A stretch of 64,000 bases of DNA from Pseudisothecium myosuroides. Taxonomy: Eukaryota > Streptophyta > Bryopsida > Hypnales > Lembophyllaceae. This document shows, piece by piece, positions 1 to 12,742 of the stretch. Position numbers and translations under genes: made by a program. The notes beneath the pieces are model-generated. The model was not told where the DNA came from, did no database searches, and saw only the letters and a program-made list of their open reading frames with translations. The DNA lies in contig OX637291.1 in assembly GCA_951799445.1 (NCBI GenBank), positions 13,704,501 through 13,768,500 of the forward strand, in the 5' to 3' direction. How positions within the stretch are numbered: the first letter of the stretch is position 1; every line of letters starts with the position of its first letter.

Positions 1-631
1 AGAACGGGACTTGAACCTGGAAGTGTTGCGAAGCCAATCTCCAAATTTGTTGAAGGAACTCGTTTAATCCGCCATTCACCTCCAACCCACCATTATCGAC
101 AGTGACTTCAACTCCACACACAGTCCGCTACCACAAAAATTATCTCATTGAAGATTCAGAAGAACAAGATCACAAGCAGATGGAAAGCGACTACCTAACA
201 TCTTCGAGCAACACGATAGAACCAGCTGCAAACACGGAGTTCCTAGGGTTTGTGATGTGCAGCACGACGACGACTCCGAGCTTCAGTTGAAATTATACCG
301 CAATAATAAAAAGAACTGAACCACAAAACCCTGGTGCCACAAGTTTTGCTGTCATTCGCATCGCCTTGCCAGTCCATCAGCAACTTCGAATCAAGCAACA
401 AACAAACTCACATTCTGCCCTCCAAACAAAGTTGTAAGAGATTCCGTGTTCTCGATTAGGGTTTTGTTGTTCTTTTAGTTTAGTCAGTGGAAGAAGCGAT
501 AATGTCTGGCTATTGTCATCTATGGAAACGGATGGAACTTGCAATCTACGGATGAAGTTTCACTTATTCATTCAAAATGATGTACATTAAGCCAGAACTG
601 AGCGATATAGTTGCGAGACTCTGTAGGAAAC
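1..631. other. Intergenic stretch, no gene recognised
   Basis: Mixed-composition DNA at the left edge. Short open frames are present, but none has a recognisable motif, consistent codon use or splice context. The first 20 bases vaguely resemble a tRNA T-arm on the minus strand, but the flanking arms do not fold, so no tRNA is called. Confidence 0.4.
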
Positions 632-633
632 TA

Positions 634-1041
634 AGGTAGTATGGCCTAAAAGCGACCATTTAAGGACTGATTTGCCTTTTTCACAAGTTTCCTTGAACAA
701 AAATATTTTTGGATCATTTTTCAGAGAAAGAAAAATGGATGCGGAACGTCACACAAGTGGTTTCATATTTTTTGAATTGTTTTTGAATTACTTATGAATT
801 TCAAAAAAAATTGTTGTAGGCACCTATTTGTGACCCTAGGTCTTCCAAAATCAGACCACTTGCAACTTCTAAAGTGATTTGAGTAAATGAAGGTCAATGA
901 TTGGCTCTTGCAATAAATAAAGCTTTTCTCTCAATTCTCTCAATGGCTTCAGAGGTCCATTTAAGGACCACCTAATGTCCATTTTAGACCTAAATATAGG
1001 GTCGATTTGAAGAGGCCGCTCGCTTTTAGAGCACACTACCT
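634..1041. mobile_element. Family B miniature DNA transposon, copy 1
   Basis: The ends are inverted: the left begins AGGTAGTATGGCCTAAAAGC and the right is the complement of AGGTAGTGTGCTCTAAAAGC. Both are flanked by TA (632-633 and 1042-1043), the target duplication expected of Tc1/mariner-type elements. The interior carries no intact coding frame. The same interior, in opposite orientation, makes up the B element at 39368-40084, so this is a dispersed family and not a chance palindrome. Superfamily assignment rests only on the TA duplication. Confidence 0.65.
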
Positions 1042-3790
1042 TAGAGATTTCAGTAATTGAAAACGAAGAATACTCGACCAATTATTTCCTGAGCCAAAAA
1101 AAATCATCGCTCTCTCTCAAAAATCATCAAAAGAACCCCTTTTCACAAACTATTCCAAGATAGGCATCCCTATCTAAGGTAGAGAAGCCTAAGACCATGT
1201 GAACTAGCCATCTAAATATTTTGGGGACAGCACCAGGAGGAACACAGATTTTCAAGAGGTGTGAGCTTGTTTCACAAAGAAAACCCATATCAAATTTTAA
1301 TTTTTCAATTAAAATTATAATTTCTATGAATTTCTGAAGTGATCTCCTCTAAATTACAAAACCACTCAAAAAGTGGAGGCATGATTCTCCTTTGAACAAT
1401 GTACACAAAATAGTGAAAGTATTTTGCTTTAACAATTACGTTGCCTTGCCTTCCAAAAGTTACTTCACAGACTATCAAAGTCAACTAATACTTTTAGGTT
1501 CATGAGCCCCAAGTACAAGAATACCTAATTCAAAAGTAGTGCATTCTTGTAAAAAAACAATAAATATTTATATTGTGTCAAATGTGAAGAAATTAGTATG
1601 GGGTAGCCTAATTTCACTATTTTGTGTACATATTGATGCGGGTGGTGGTATTAAACTTATTAATCACATCAATGAAGTTGGTCATATTTTGAGTGTTTTG
1701 ACAATTTGGGGGACTACTTGTCATCTATTTAGGGCAAAATTCCATGCACCTAAAATTGACCAAACTTTGCATAAAAAAATCAATGAAAATTATAAACGAA
1801 ATAGTGCAAATAGTTGGCAAATTTTAAGGTGTAGGCTTGTGATAGTAAGAAAGGCAAGTTTCCAACTTTGGGGAAACTAATTTTGACATTAGAGTTGAAT
1901 TTGTTTGGTTGTTTTTAGTTTGACAACAAGGTAAAACTACTAATGCAAAATGTAGATTCTCTCTACTCATATAGAGTTAAAAACATTATAAAAATAAAAA
2001 AAGACAATTCCAACTTGGAAAACTTGGAGATTCATTTGTTTGGTTCCAACTCAACATGGAAATTTGTTGTAGTCAACTTACAATCATCTACATTTGACCA
2101 TGAAATGAAACTATTGATTGCAACTTTAACTACAACAACAATAAATTCCTATGAGTTTAAAATTTCCAAGTTAACAATGTAGGCATTATAATAAGTCATT
2201 GGATGTAGTTTTCTAAATTTAGAGGAGAATCAGCACTTCAGACTTTTTACTTATGTCTACGCTACAAGAGGCTCTATCCTTGTAGCAGTTTCATTTTTTT
2301 ATTCTATAAAGTAATTAGGTTCTCAAGAAGGCACTATTCAAATTTCCTCACACCAATGTCTGGAAAGAATTTGAACCGAAATAGTCGAAACCTCAAATTT
2401 TTTATAATCATGGGGTTATCCATTGATATGTTTTGGTTATTTTTTGCACTCTTATGTATATTAGTAATTATATTAGTAATTTTTTTCCCTTTGGAACATT
2501 AAGATATGTTCGCACTTGGTATTAGGGGTGATGTTTGCAAAGTGAATCTAGTCCAAAAGTAGGTCAAATGTTGTCTTAAAATCCTCAGTAACAACACTCT
2601 TTAACATCAAGTAAGAACATACCTTTAGTAATTTTTTGGAAGTATAGATCGGATTTTTGCCTAGAATTCTCATTATGAATTGGCGAAGTGTAGGGGGCTT
2701 TCCATTGACTGAAGATACACAAAATGGTGAAATTAGGTTGCCTAACAATTAGGTTGCATTACTTCAAGAAAGTTACTTGTTTTGCCATCAAAGTCAACAA
2801 ATATTTCTATAAATATTTCTATTTGTGCACGTGGAGGTTCATGAGTCCTAGTTACAACAATACCTAATTCAAAAGTAGTGTGATACAAATTTTCCCTGTG
2901 TTAAATACAAATTTTCTTCATTTAAAAAAATCATTGTAATTTCAAATTTTTCACTACAAAAACATAAAAGTTTCACTAAAGATGTATATTATAGTATACA
3001 ACATCATGGTATAAACCAAAGTTCATGTGTTACTCTAAAATCAAAAAATCAACAAACCATGGTTGTAGTTAATGGTTCATTTTGCTATAAAATATTGAAT
3101 TTGGCAAGTTCTCAAAAGTTTCAATTGCAATAGAAACTAAACTTGATTAGCATCATTTCATTAGTTGTACTCAAATTCAAAAAAAATAAAAATTCTATGG
3201 ATGAAATTCACATCAATAGAAAATAGCAAAAAATAGCCTAAACACAATACAAGAGTGATATGTGCATTGAGCATCTTCCTCTTCAGAAATTTCAAGAAGA
3301 CTAGAATGATGGACTTCACAACATTGTTCACTAGAAATGTACTCAAGAATTTTCCGAAAAAATAAATTGGATGAAGAAACATTTTTTCCCATCCTACAAT
3401 GCCAAGTGAAGTCATCCATTGCACACTTTGTGTGGCAAGAGCGCTACTTGGTGAACCCGTAATTACCCCTGGGGGGTGCATTTTTTTAGTGGGCCAAAAT
3501 TGCCTACAACTTGAGCAATTTTTTTGCTCATTTTTTCTTGACATCAGGTCGAATTTAACCGTATGATATTGAAGTTCACGTCAAAATTGAGCCCTCCAAA
3601 AATTTCAGAGTATTCGACCGCATGCTCAACAAATTAAAAAAAAATTAGGGGGTCATTTCTTGATATACATTCTTGAAGGGAATTTGAACCTTAAAAAAAG
3701 GTACACATTGAATACATATTTTAATATAGTAAAAAGTGAATATTACAATTCTATGCATAATAATATTTATTTAAATTTTACAATCCAAAT
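1042..3790. repeat. AT-rich intergenic DNA with degenerate dispersed repeats
   Basis: No gene recognised. A segment at about 1398-1545 recurs, diverged, at about 2715-2885; both contain CCTAATTCAAAAGTAGTG. Around 1334-1365 and 2210-2255 there are matching inverted sequences related to TCTGAAGTG and CTCCTCTAAATT, which may be the worn ends of a roughly 900-bp transposon. Open frames at 3161-3544 on the minus strand show no family motif and may be debris of the neighbouring transposase element. Confidence 0.35.
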
Positions 3791-6559
3791 CTACAAAGCA
3801 ATCAACTGATTGTGCATCTTATTGTCCTCTGTCTCATATGCTAAATACTCGTTTCTCCCTTGAGTTGGGTTTCTAATACACATAAATTTGTGTCTAATGC
3901 ATTGTATAGGCCGGATGCAGGTATCATTGAATGGAACAAAACTATCTTTTTTTATCAAATGCATATGTGTGGTGGGATCCAACATGTCGAATGGCATGTC
4001 ATGTTCATAAAAAGTTTGATGTTCTGAAAAGTAGGTTTCTATATGCATGTTGTACTCATGACTGAAAATTTCTTTAATTCTAGCTGTGTAAGGGGTTCCT
4101 GTGACATCGTCATTTTCTACATCATCACCAACATCATCACCAATATCATAATAATATTTTTTGAACATACAACCCTGGTGGACAAGTATGTAAGGTGCGT
4201 GGAGTGTATCTAATCCCCATATACGATGCCTTAAATAAGACCATACTATATTTGAAGCTTGTTGATATGAGTGGTTACTTGGACCAATCATTATGCCCTT
4301 GGATTTTGCAATGGCACTGCAAAATGAATCAGGGGCTTGTTCCAACATCTTCAATAAATGAGTCGCTTTCTTCATAGATGATGTGGTCAAACAACAATTC
4401 AAATGCCACTTTGGACATTGAACAATGTGAGTATGTGTACTACCTTTTGGAAACATTAGAGCCTCATGAAGTTCGACAAGAGCTCTTTCACTTATTTCCA
4501 TGTCATCGGCCTCTGCTGCAATGCATAGTTGACTTTTATGAAATAACCTACGTGCAATGTACTTAGCAAATGTTGCTTCTACATTCTTCTGATTGATTTT
4601 TATGTTGTTGTATCTTTTTACTTCCCTCTCGTAAGGGAAGCACCAAAACACATCGGAATGGCCAAATTGTACGACATCTTCCAAGATGTGAGCAGTACGC
4701 AGCATGCTCCAAAGGTCTCTCGTTTGGACCATCTAATGGTTCTGAAAGAATGCGCCACTTTTGTAATAATTTATAAACAACTTCTAGGTCTTTTGTATTC
4801 CACCCTTTTCCTCTAGTCCAATTGAAGAAGAAATGAACAATATCAACAAACAAACGTCCTAGCATACACCTTCTACTTGAAAACTGATATTTACTGGCTT
4901 CCAATTTGTTTATAAGAATAGGTAATATCCACATCACAAAATGCTCACATTCTTCTGCAGTATAGCTTTCATGGTCATTGATGGGATCTTGGGGCCATTG
5001 TCCTTGTCTTAATTCATATGTACACACTTCAATGACATCAATGCAGGTTGCATCCACAAGTTCTAGTAATTCATCAGCTTTTTGGTGTTGACGGATGTCT
5101 TGGAAGAACGTAATCATAAAGTTTTTAAACATATTCAAATTTGCTATATGCATAATATCATAGACCAAATCTCGCGATAAATCAAATCTGTTTAAATAAT
5201 AGAGTCGCCACAGTTTTGAATCTCCAGATACGCCAAACTCCATACTATATTCGTCTCTAGCCTTTTTGTTGTTTTTCAACCTTATTAGACCATTCAAATT
5301 TTTATGTAATTCTTTAGCTGTTCGCCTTTCCGGAGGGTGAATACACTGCCTTTCATTCTCACTGTATATATATTGGCCATCCACCAACTCCGAATGCATT
5401 TTACATCTTTAGCAAGCTACTTTTCCAAAAGACTTGAGTTTTGCAATTTTACATTGAGCTGGATGATCTCCAGTCATGAACATGAAGATTGCCCTTAAGG
5501 TAGGTGTTTCAGACTGTGTTAAGAGGTTATCAATTCTGCATATGGGATAGTTGAATTTACAATGCATTCCGTCTACAAACAGAGCTTCAAGTTCTTCGAC
5601 AAATGGTGTTATGAAAGCAGTAATGTTTTTCTTCATTTGTTTTACAATGTAAGGATGGTTTCCACCTAATGGGATGAATAACACAGGTAGCAGAGATAGG
5701 CTTGAAGATGTGCCTGCATTAAGTACGTCAATCTCCATGACCCAACACCCCCGTTGTTTCTTTCCAGATACTTGAAAACCGTCCTAGTGGCCAGCTTGAG
5801 CCACGTTTTGAGGGTCGCCTTGTACCATTTTTCTGGGTACCACTACTATCCTCTTGTATAGTTTACACTTGAATCTATAAGAACTTGTCTCTGCATGCCA
5901 ATGGTCTACATTTCGTAACGTTTTGCATTTCATTGGAAAAGCACAATATGGTCTTCGACACTTTGGATTGGGACATATAATGGGGAGTTCCCACTCAACC
6001 TCTGGGTTCCAAAAGTCTTGGTAATCCCTCACTTTTTCACCGTGCCAAACATTCATAATGGATGGAGGAGCTTCGTGCACATTCAACCACTCTGTATTAG
6101 CTCTCCACATAGTTAACAATTCGTAGCATAGGATTCTAGAAGCCATTGCACTAGAAAGCTCATCCGCAATGTTGAGGTAGTCGAAAGCAATCATTTCGAA
6201 CCTTGAGTTGTTACAGTGTGAGCATGTTGTTGCGCATTGAGGGCATGTTTGTTTGTCATTTGGAGGAGTACATGAACAAGCAATTTATTTGCTATCATCA
6301 TAACTATCTTCTTCAGTTGGTACATCCTCCATCTCTTAGGCTGCACAAGGCCCCACCTTTTATATAAACGAATTAGCGTATTAAAAGATGAAGGGGTGGA
6401 AGCAGGCCTCTCTAAGCTACCATCCCAATCTTTAGGCATCATCCTGATTAAAAAGGCAAGCTTGTCTTCAGTGGAGATGCTTGAAGAATCATCATTTGTA
6501 TTCGATAACCCTTCAAAAATTTGGCGTAGGTGGAGAATTTCTTTGAAATTGTAGGCCAA
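3791..6559 (-). pseudogene. Decayed Tnp2/CACTA-type transposase
   Basis: Five successive minus-strand frames (6559-6191, 6194-5784, 5738-5409, 5399-4563, 4732-3791) read as one protein broken by frameshifts and stops. The second has a WHGEKVRDYQDFW stretch with CPNPKC and CAFPMKC cysteine pairs. The third ends in TGDHPAQCKIAKLKSFGK, like the TGD-P-C-K region of Tnp2 proteins. The fourth has LVYDIMHIANL, which resembles the D-x-MH motif, and CEHFVMWILPILI. The last resembles the DUF4218 region (VFWCFPYEREVKRYNN). Tnp2 proteins mobilise CACTA/En-Spm elements by cutting at terminal inverted repeats. No matching termini were found, and at least four lesions make it non-functional. Family placement is from remembered motif patterns, not a search. 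Confidence 0.75.
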
Positions 6560-8519
6560 TGTCTCTCCTATGATGCCGTTGTTGAGTCCTATAATTCACA
6601 AATTTAAATCCAACTTCTTCATTGCCCAATCTACATTTACTACATCTGCACTTCACTTGTTCATTGCGACTTGCACGAATTCACGCCATTATAGAAGAAA
6701 TGAACTTCCCAGAGGAATATATGTATGTATAAATGAGTTAAAATACAAGAAATAATGTATATGATGAAATTGATGGAAAATATAGAGAGTTTAAAAAAAA
6801 ATGAAACATAAGATAGACAATTATGTAAACTTTGATATTTATATTATAAACTTCCATTGGGAATAGTAGAAAAAGTAAAAGAATGAGAAAAATAAACATA
6901 AAGTAAAGTACTAGACATTTGAACCCTGTAGCAAAAGTAAAAGGTTTTTTCAGTTTTCTAATGTTGGATTGATGTAGTAGATGCCTTGAGATTGCACTTC
7001 TCTTGACTACATCTCACAAAAAAACAAGTGGCAACTAATTTTGAGAGTGAAGTTGAAGAGAGGGGCAAGTCATACATCAAAGTCTATGGTGAGTACGAAG
7101 TGACTGACTACATGTTACGTAGTATTTTTGAATTGAATTGAATTGACTTGCATTCATGATTTGTATGTTGTTGTATAGGATAAAGTAGTCTAATTTTGTA
7201 GAGGAAAAAAAATAGCATTCATCCTCCCATAAATGCACGCAATAATAGAAGTATTGTTAGAGCAGATGATTGTCAGAGAATAGTAAATGGAGTAGATCGA
7301 GCCATTTGACATCAACATATTGAGCTTGTATATTCAAATTGTTACAAATATATCTGAAATACAAACAACGGAAGAATCAAGGCCATCAATTGATAATGGT
7401 ATAGATCTCGAAGTTCTTGAGTTTTGTCAATAAAATATCCTAGGATGGATGCAAATTTAGTTATGGACAATACAGAGAAGGGAAATTAAATCCTCTCTAG
7501 AACATGTAAATCTATCAATAGCAGCTTATATTAGAGAATTATATATATATTTACAATGTGTAGAGGAAGTTTTGAGGATTAATTCAACTGTACTTCAAGC
7601 ATGTTGAGGTAGGTTCGAGGTGTACGTGAAGTTTATATCAAAAGTGCTAAGGTTGGTTTAAAGTGAACTTGAAGTGTACTTCAAATGTACTGAGGTAGAT
7701 TTGAGGTTTACCTCAGCACACTTCAAATGTATTTATGTAGATTTGAGATGTATCTGAAGATTTGTTTCAAATGTGTTTTTTAGAAGAGGGAGAAATTCAT
7801 CAACATTTTAAAAATATAATATGTACTTCAATGTGTGCCTAGAACAAAGAGGAGGATCACAATGAGCGTGGAACTTGCTTTGGCTTTCAAGATTAAAAAA
7901 GCACAAGAAGTCATTTCAAAATATTATGATTTTGACTTTATGTGAAGGTTAGAATAAAAGTAATTGGACATGTGATGACAAAGTCATTGCTTATTTTTAA
8001 ATTTGAACCAGTCTAAGCACCTTCTTAAATAAAACACTTACGACAGTTATTTCTGAATGCATTTTTTTCAAATTTCAATTATGTTTTTTTGAACGAGGTG
8101 AAGTTTGCTTGCTAGTTTATCATGATAATTGGAATGAACCCCTAAAGTTTGTTCATTTGTATGGCCTAAATGTGCTTCAAAAAACTAATCTACAAAGTGA
8201 GGTTAAAATCTTTGTCTACTTCAATTTTTTAACAAACACAATTGTAAAATCTTTTACTAAACATGTTCAAGTACGTCCTTCAAAAATTTCAAAATAGAGA
8301 ACCTTATCAATTGCATGATCATGATGCATGAATTTTAAAAAGAAGATTTAGCATCTGTTCCAAAATGGTCAAATTTCATCAATCAAACTTTTTACGGAAA
8401 TATGAATACTTCATAGACCTTGTTGTTTTCTGTAATATGTTGAAGAAATAAATTGGAAATACATATAAAAACTTTCACCAAAAATTATTTTGAATGTGTG
8501 TTTGAAAAAAATATTAAGT
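6560..8519. other. AT-rich intergenic stretch with a degenerate 40-60 bp repeat
   Basis: No gene seen. At about 7585-7760 a phrase related to ACTTCAAATGTACTGAGGTAG followed by ATTTGAGGT recurs three to four times with drift, giving a degenerate tandem repeat. The remainder is low-complexity AT-rich DNA. Confidence 0.35.
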
Positions 8520-8559
8520 ACAAAGAAGTAGAGTATGATTCAAAATTCTAAATTGTGAG

Positions 8560-9039
8560 TAATGTAATTATAAAATTGGAGAAGTTCAAATCCAAAGGTT
8601 GTAATGCTACAATAGACTATGTGCATCCAATGGTGGGTTTTTTTTTTCAAATATTGAAAACTGAGTGAAATTAGAAGTTTATTTTAGAGTGGAGATTCTA
8701 TAATTGCCCACAAACTGAAACTGCACATAATTTTTACCTCAGAAATTGAAATGGAATGATTGGAAGCTTTCTACGTACTTATAAATATAGAGAGTGAAAA
8801 TCAAATTTACATTTCTTAAAAAATCATTTTTTAAGGTACCTGAGTGGAGAAGAAACAAAAATCATGCAATGACTCTTAAACCTTGTAGAGGTCCAAAGTT
8901 ATGAAAATAGTTGGGCCTTCAAGCTACTTGTGAACCACATGTGTGAAAATTTTCGAAGGAAAAAAAATAAAATATTTTCTTCTTAGTGAGTTGCCTAAAA
9001 TTTCTATGTTACAAAAAACGTTGTTTGGTCCTTTGAGGG
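8560..9039. mobile_element. Family A (TTAA) element, partial copy
   Basis: The right end reads TTTGGTCCTTTGAGGG followed by TTAA (9040-9043). It matches the reversed left end of the complete element at 37169. Inward similarity continues for some 450 bp: the 8640-8700 stretch, with TTTATTTTAGAGTGGAGATTC, is the complement of sequence near 37530. The other terminus is lost or too diverged to see. Confidence 0.55.
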
Positions 9040-9043
9040 TTAA

Positions 9044-10385
9044 TGTATCGTAGTTTCATCTTAGAGCTATTAATAATTTAGTTTCATGTTCAATATTTGA
9101 TGTACTTCTACTTAACAACTAATTAAGGTATGAAAATTAATTCTTTATCTTTAAATGTGTTTTATAGAGGTTAAATTTAACTCTTCAACGTAAATTTTTT
9201 AATCTTAAAGTGCATGGATTAAATATTTTCCACAAATGGCTGCCAAAGTCATCTGAAAATATAGGCCAAATTTGAAAAGAAGTACTACTTCTATCCCAAA
9301 ATGATTTTTTTATTGGACAAAATATTCTTGATGAAGGCTGAAAATAACATTTGGAAAACCATTTTGCGCTATAAGTGGAGTTTGGTGTACTTCTAGTATT
9401 ATTAGGACTTTGAGTGTTGAAGCCGTTTTCAAAGTATAGTTGATGAAGATTAAGAAGTAAAATCTTTGTAGCATTTTTAAAAATGACTATTAGTCAATTA
9501 ATTGTTGAGTGTGAGGTCATCATTTTGTAAACATGTAGTATATGCCCAAGCCTATGTGTGGCCGGTGGCCCTTTCTTTTGCTTCAAAGAGCTTCATGTCC
9601 TCCATATTAAAAGAGATGCAGAAATAAAAACAAACACTAGTGAGTGCTCCCATTCATAATTTAATTTGCCTTTTGATTGATGATTGCATGGATGGAGGGG
9701 GAAGCACTACTTGGAGTTGTTTTAATTTGTTGGTCCCAAATTGCAATCAAAAGTCAAATCTAACTAATTCACAACGTCACAAACTGCAATACAAAGATTA
9801 TGTTGGGAAATAAAATTAAATCGAACAAGAACATCATTTTGGAACGGAGTAGTGTTTTTTCTAACTTTCATTGCCAATTAATGGCTACTAATGTATACAA
9901 TTAAACATTGTGGAATTGTTTGTACATGATCAGAACTAAAGCTAAGTATAAAAACTAATTTACAGTTGGATTTTCAATGTAATAACTAAAACCAAGTGTA
10001 TAGTATAGTATGCATGAAGGTTGTTGAAATAATCTGAAATATGCAATCTAATCACGGCCAAAACAAAACAAAAAGCATGAAGATTGAGGTAGGTATCCCA
10101 AAACCGACACTAATTGCTATTGTGCCTAATTACTACTATTAGACTGTTCAAATTCTTATATATTCTTATTGGCAAGGGAAAGGAGGTTCCAACACACCAA
10201 AGAATGCGGTATATGGATATTGTATGCAAAAGTTATGAAGGACAAAGTTTGGTTCTAAAAGCATTTCCTTTATAGAGGTACATAACTAATTTTGGAGATG
10301 TACACACACTAAAGATGGCGCTTTAAGGTCAATAGCGCATTTCGAATGCCTACCTTAAGTTGTTACTCTTACTGATCCAATCAAG
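9044..10385. other. AT-rich intergenic stretch, nothing recognised
   Basis: No coding frame of note and no clear repeat pair. The sequence GCCTACCTTAAG near 10355 resembles a lone family B terminus. Confidence 0.3.
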
Positions 10386-10388
10386 TTA

Positions 10389-10695
10389 AGGTAGGAGGTC
10401 CAGAAATGGAGCATCTAAGCGCTGAAACTAAATTTTGGGGAGGTAAAACATCTTGAAATATTTTTAGTAAATTTTCCTTGGAAGACAGTGGAATTGAAAT
10501 CTAATCCAAGTACGTTGTTTCATATTTTTTGGACCTTTGTGAAATTAGTTATAAATTTTTGAAGTTGAAAAAAAGTGGTCATTTCAAAATGGACCACCTC
10601 CTGAAATGTGCATAGGTGGTACATTGAAGAAAGCAAAATGTACCTCTGAGTCATGTTCCATTTTAAAACCCGCTCCGTTTTACAGCCTCCTACCT
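10389..10695. mobile_element. Family B-like MITE (AGGTAGGAGG termini)
   Basis: A 307-bp element bounded by AGGTAGGAGG on the left and CCTCCTACCT on the right, each flanked by TA (10387-10388 and 10696-10697). The subterminal parts also mirror each other: AAATGGAGC on the left, GCTCCGTTTT on the right. It shares the AGGTAG terminus with copy 1 at 634 but has a different interior, so it is a subfamily. It has no coding capacity. Confidence 0.65.
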
Positions 10696-10758
10696 TACAG
10701 TCATTGAAGTAACGAATTTAGGAAGCCCTAATACGCACTTCATAAAATAACACTAAAC

Positions 10759-11111
10759 TTTAGCCTCGGCTAAACTATAGGGTCTAAAGTGGGGGAGTTT
10801 AGAGCATCCCCACCAAGGGCATTCCCTATCCCTATCCGGATGAAATTCATCGGGATAGGAAAGAAAACTCCCCCACCACGGTTCTCTATCCCTAAATATT
10901 TAGGGAACTCCATGCCCAATTCCCTAAAGGAGGGGAGATTTAGGGAACTCAAGTCACCTTTCTCTATATCTTTGGGATAGAGCAACACTAGTGGGGAAGA
11001 ACATTCCCTATCCCTATATTTGTTCTTACTTCATCCACATGGAGATAGGGATAGGGAAGAATTGGTCGGGATGCTCTTAGACCCCCCACCCACTTTAGCC
11101 CCGGAGGCTAA
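10759..11111. mobile_element. Family D MITE with long terminal inverted repeats
   Basis: The left arm runs through TTTAGCCTCGGCTAAA, then AAGTGGGGGAG, then TTAGAGCATCCCCACCAA. The right arm is the complement with small gaps: GTTAGCCTCCGGGGCTAAAG, then GAGCATCCCGACCAA. Short internal TTCCCTATCCC blocks are also mirrored. The arm length of roughly 60-80 bp and lack of coding sequence fit a foldback MITE. The GAGCATCCC phrase resembles termini common in angiosperm MITEs, but I assign no superfamily and saw no clean target duplication. Confidence 0.55.
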
Positions 11112-11930
11112 CGTCCTGTGATTTTCGAACCTCATACCACGGATCGACAACAACGAACAATTCTTCCCCCGATCGAGAGCGAGCTCGCAATCGGTATATT
11201 TAAATATCCTCGATCGGACGGACCATCGATGACGCTCCTCGCAGTACGTCCTGGCAAGCTTCGATAAATTCGATTCGCTACTCGGCCCGCCAAGCTCAGG
11301 CCACGACCTAGTCCATGCGCGCATGCCAGCTAGTGCCTTCATTCCTGACGCGACGAGGCACAAGCATGCAGGTGTTGGTGTCTAGGCGTCCCACCTGCGA
11401 GCAAAGCAGGAGTTCGTACGTGATCCGGAAACGAATTCAATATAAATCTTTCCAACCCAGCTACAGTACTGTAGCGATAGTGGGGTAACTACAGTAGACG
11501 CCGCCCTGGCACACGCTACAGTAGCTGTGATGATCGATCGAGTGCGTCTATGTTAGCTCCGACACCCTGCGATTGATCGAGCGACGCCATGTGAACGAAG
11601 CTGGCTGGTGCCAGACCACGCTAGCTAGCTAGCTCGCTCTCAGTGGCTGGACATCTCTGGCCAGTCTGTGAGTTCGAGGATCCTTTGGCATGCATGGGGT
11701 GGAGGCTAGCTGTGCAGTATAAGATTGTGCAGCACAGAGAAGGGCCGGGGGGACTTGGGTCGGTTCGGCTGCTGGCGTTGCCTCTGTTGTTTGCCTGGCA
11801 TTGAGGAACGGGAGAATTCGAATCGGGAGGAGCGATGGAATCTCTGGCCGGGTTAGCTACTGCTCCAGCCTGAAGGCAACTGCAGTACTGCACATATGCA
11901 TGTGCTGTACGTGTGTGAGATATTCGTACA
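11112..11930. other. Isolated GC-rich, CpG-rich island without a gene
   Basis: About 0.8 kb of clearly GC-richer sequence sits in AT-rich surroundings. It is rich in short palindromes such as GATCGATCGAG and CTAGCTAGCTAG, and carries CTACAGTA-type repeats near 11460-11530. AATATAAATC at about 11440 could serve as a TATA box. The open frames on either strand look unselected. Possible identities are an orphan promoter or 5' leader, a noncoding RNA gene, or a piece of a GC-rich retroelement LTR. Its composition resembles the leaders of the genes at 22.9 kb and 49.5 kb. Confidence 0.45.
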
Positions 11931-12371
11931 GGGAATCTGAGATTGTAGCATATTCACCTGTAAAATGATGAGACCATCATCGTGTACGTACGGATACGGT
12001 CCTGTATTTCACTCATAAAAAGGTCGTTGCAAGAAACACTTGTCTTTTTTTGTCCACTTGGCCTTAGACATGTGTTTTTTTGCTCTAGCTTAACTTTTGC
12101 GTCGTAGGTCCGTTTTCTACGGAATTTGAAATGAAGGTACACGTGGTAGTTGTAAACATTGAGTAATTTTTTTGAATTTTTGAAAATTAATGTAATAAAA
12201 AATGTAGATATTAATTAATGTAGTAATTAATATAATTTATTAATGTAATCAAAATTACTGTAGTAATTTTTAAATGGCCCCAAATTGGATGTCTACCTTG
12301 ACCATTTCGGGGATTTTAGTACTTTTTCTAATCCAAAAATGCAAATTTGAAGGTCAACTTGGGATAAAAGG

Positions 12372-12742
12372 CATTAGAGAAAATCTGGGGCCTTCGAAGG
12401 GCTGCTCTACAACCCTCCAAGGTACCCTGAAATTTACTTTTTTTTGTTGAAAAATTCGTTTTTCCCCTATTCCCGCCCAGTTGAAACTGCAGCAACAGTG
12501 GCGCAAGAACCAAAATTTACGAGTAAAAAAATAAAAATAAAAAATATTATTATTATTTTTTAATCTTCAAAAAAATATTAAAATAAAAATAAAAAATAAA
12601 TTGCAATTTCTGACCATTTCAACGAGTAGTCAACCAAGCTGACTGCTCACTGTGGGACTGTTTTGGTGACAGGCCAAGCTCTGAAGTAGCTTGGCTTGTC
12701 ACTCTGGAGCAACCCTCCGGAGGGTTGATATTTCTTCTAATG
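12372..12742. mobile_element. Family C MITE, copy 1
   Basis: Begins CATTAGAGAAAATCTGGGGC and ends TTTCTTCTAATG. Within it are complementary GGCCTTCGAAGGG- and CCCTCCGGAGGG-type blocks and a phrase CAGTGGCGCAAGAACC that is also found in the copy at 32118. Self-complementary and non-coding. No convincing target-site duplication could be seen, so the superfamily is open. Confidence 0.55.

Noticed and set aside
1..75. tRNA-like T-arm on the minus strand at the window edge
   Set aside because: Only the GGTTCAAGTCC-like part fits. The T-stem does not pair well and no anticodon or D arm can be drawn.
869..1081. Minus-strand 70-codon frame, with a related frame at 39284-39535
   Set aside because: Both are the same stretch of family B transposon; the shared peptide is a by-product of repeat identity.
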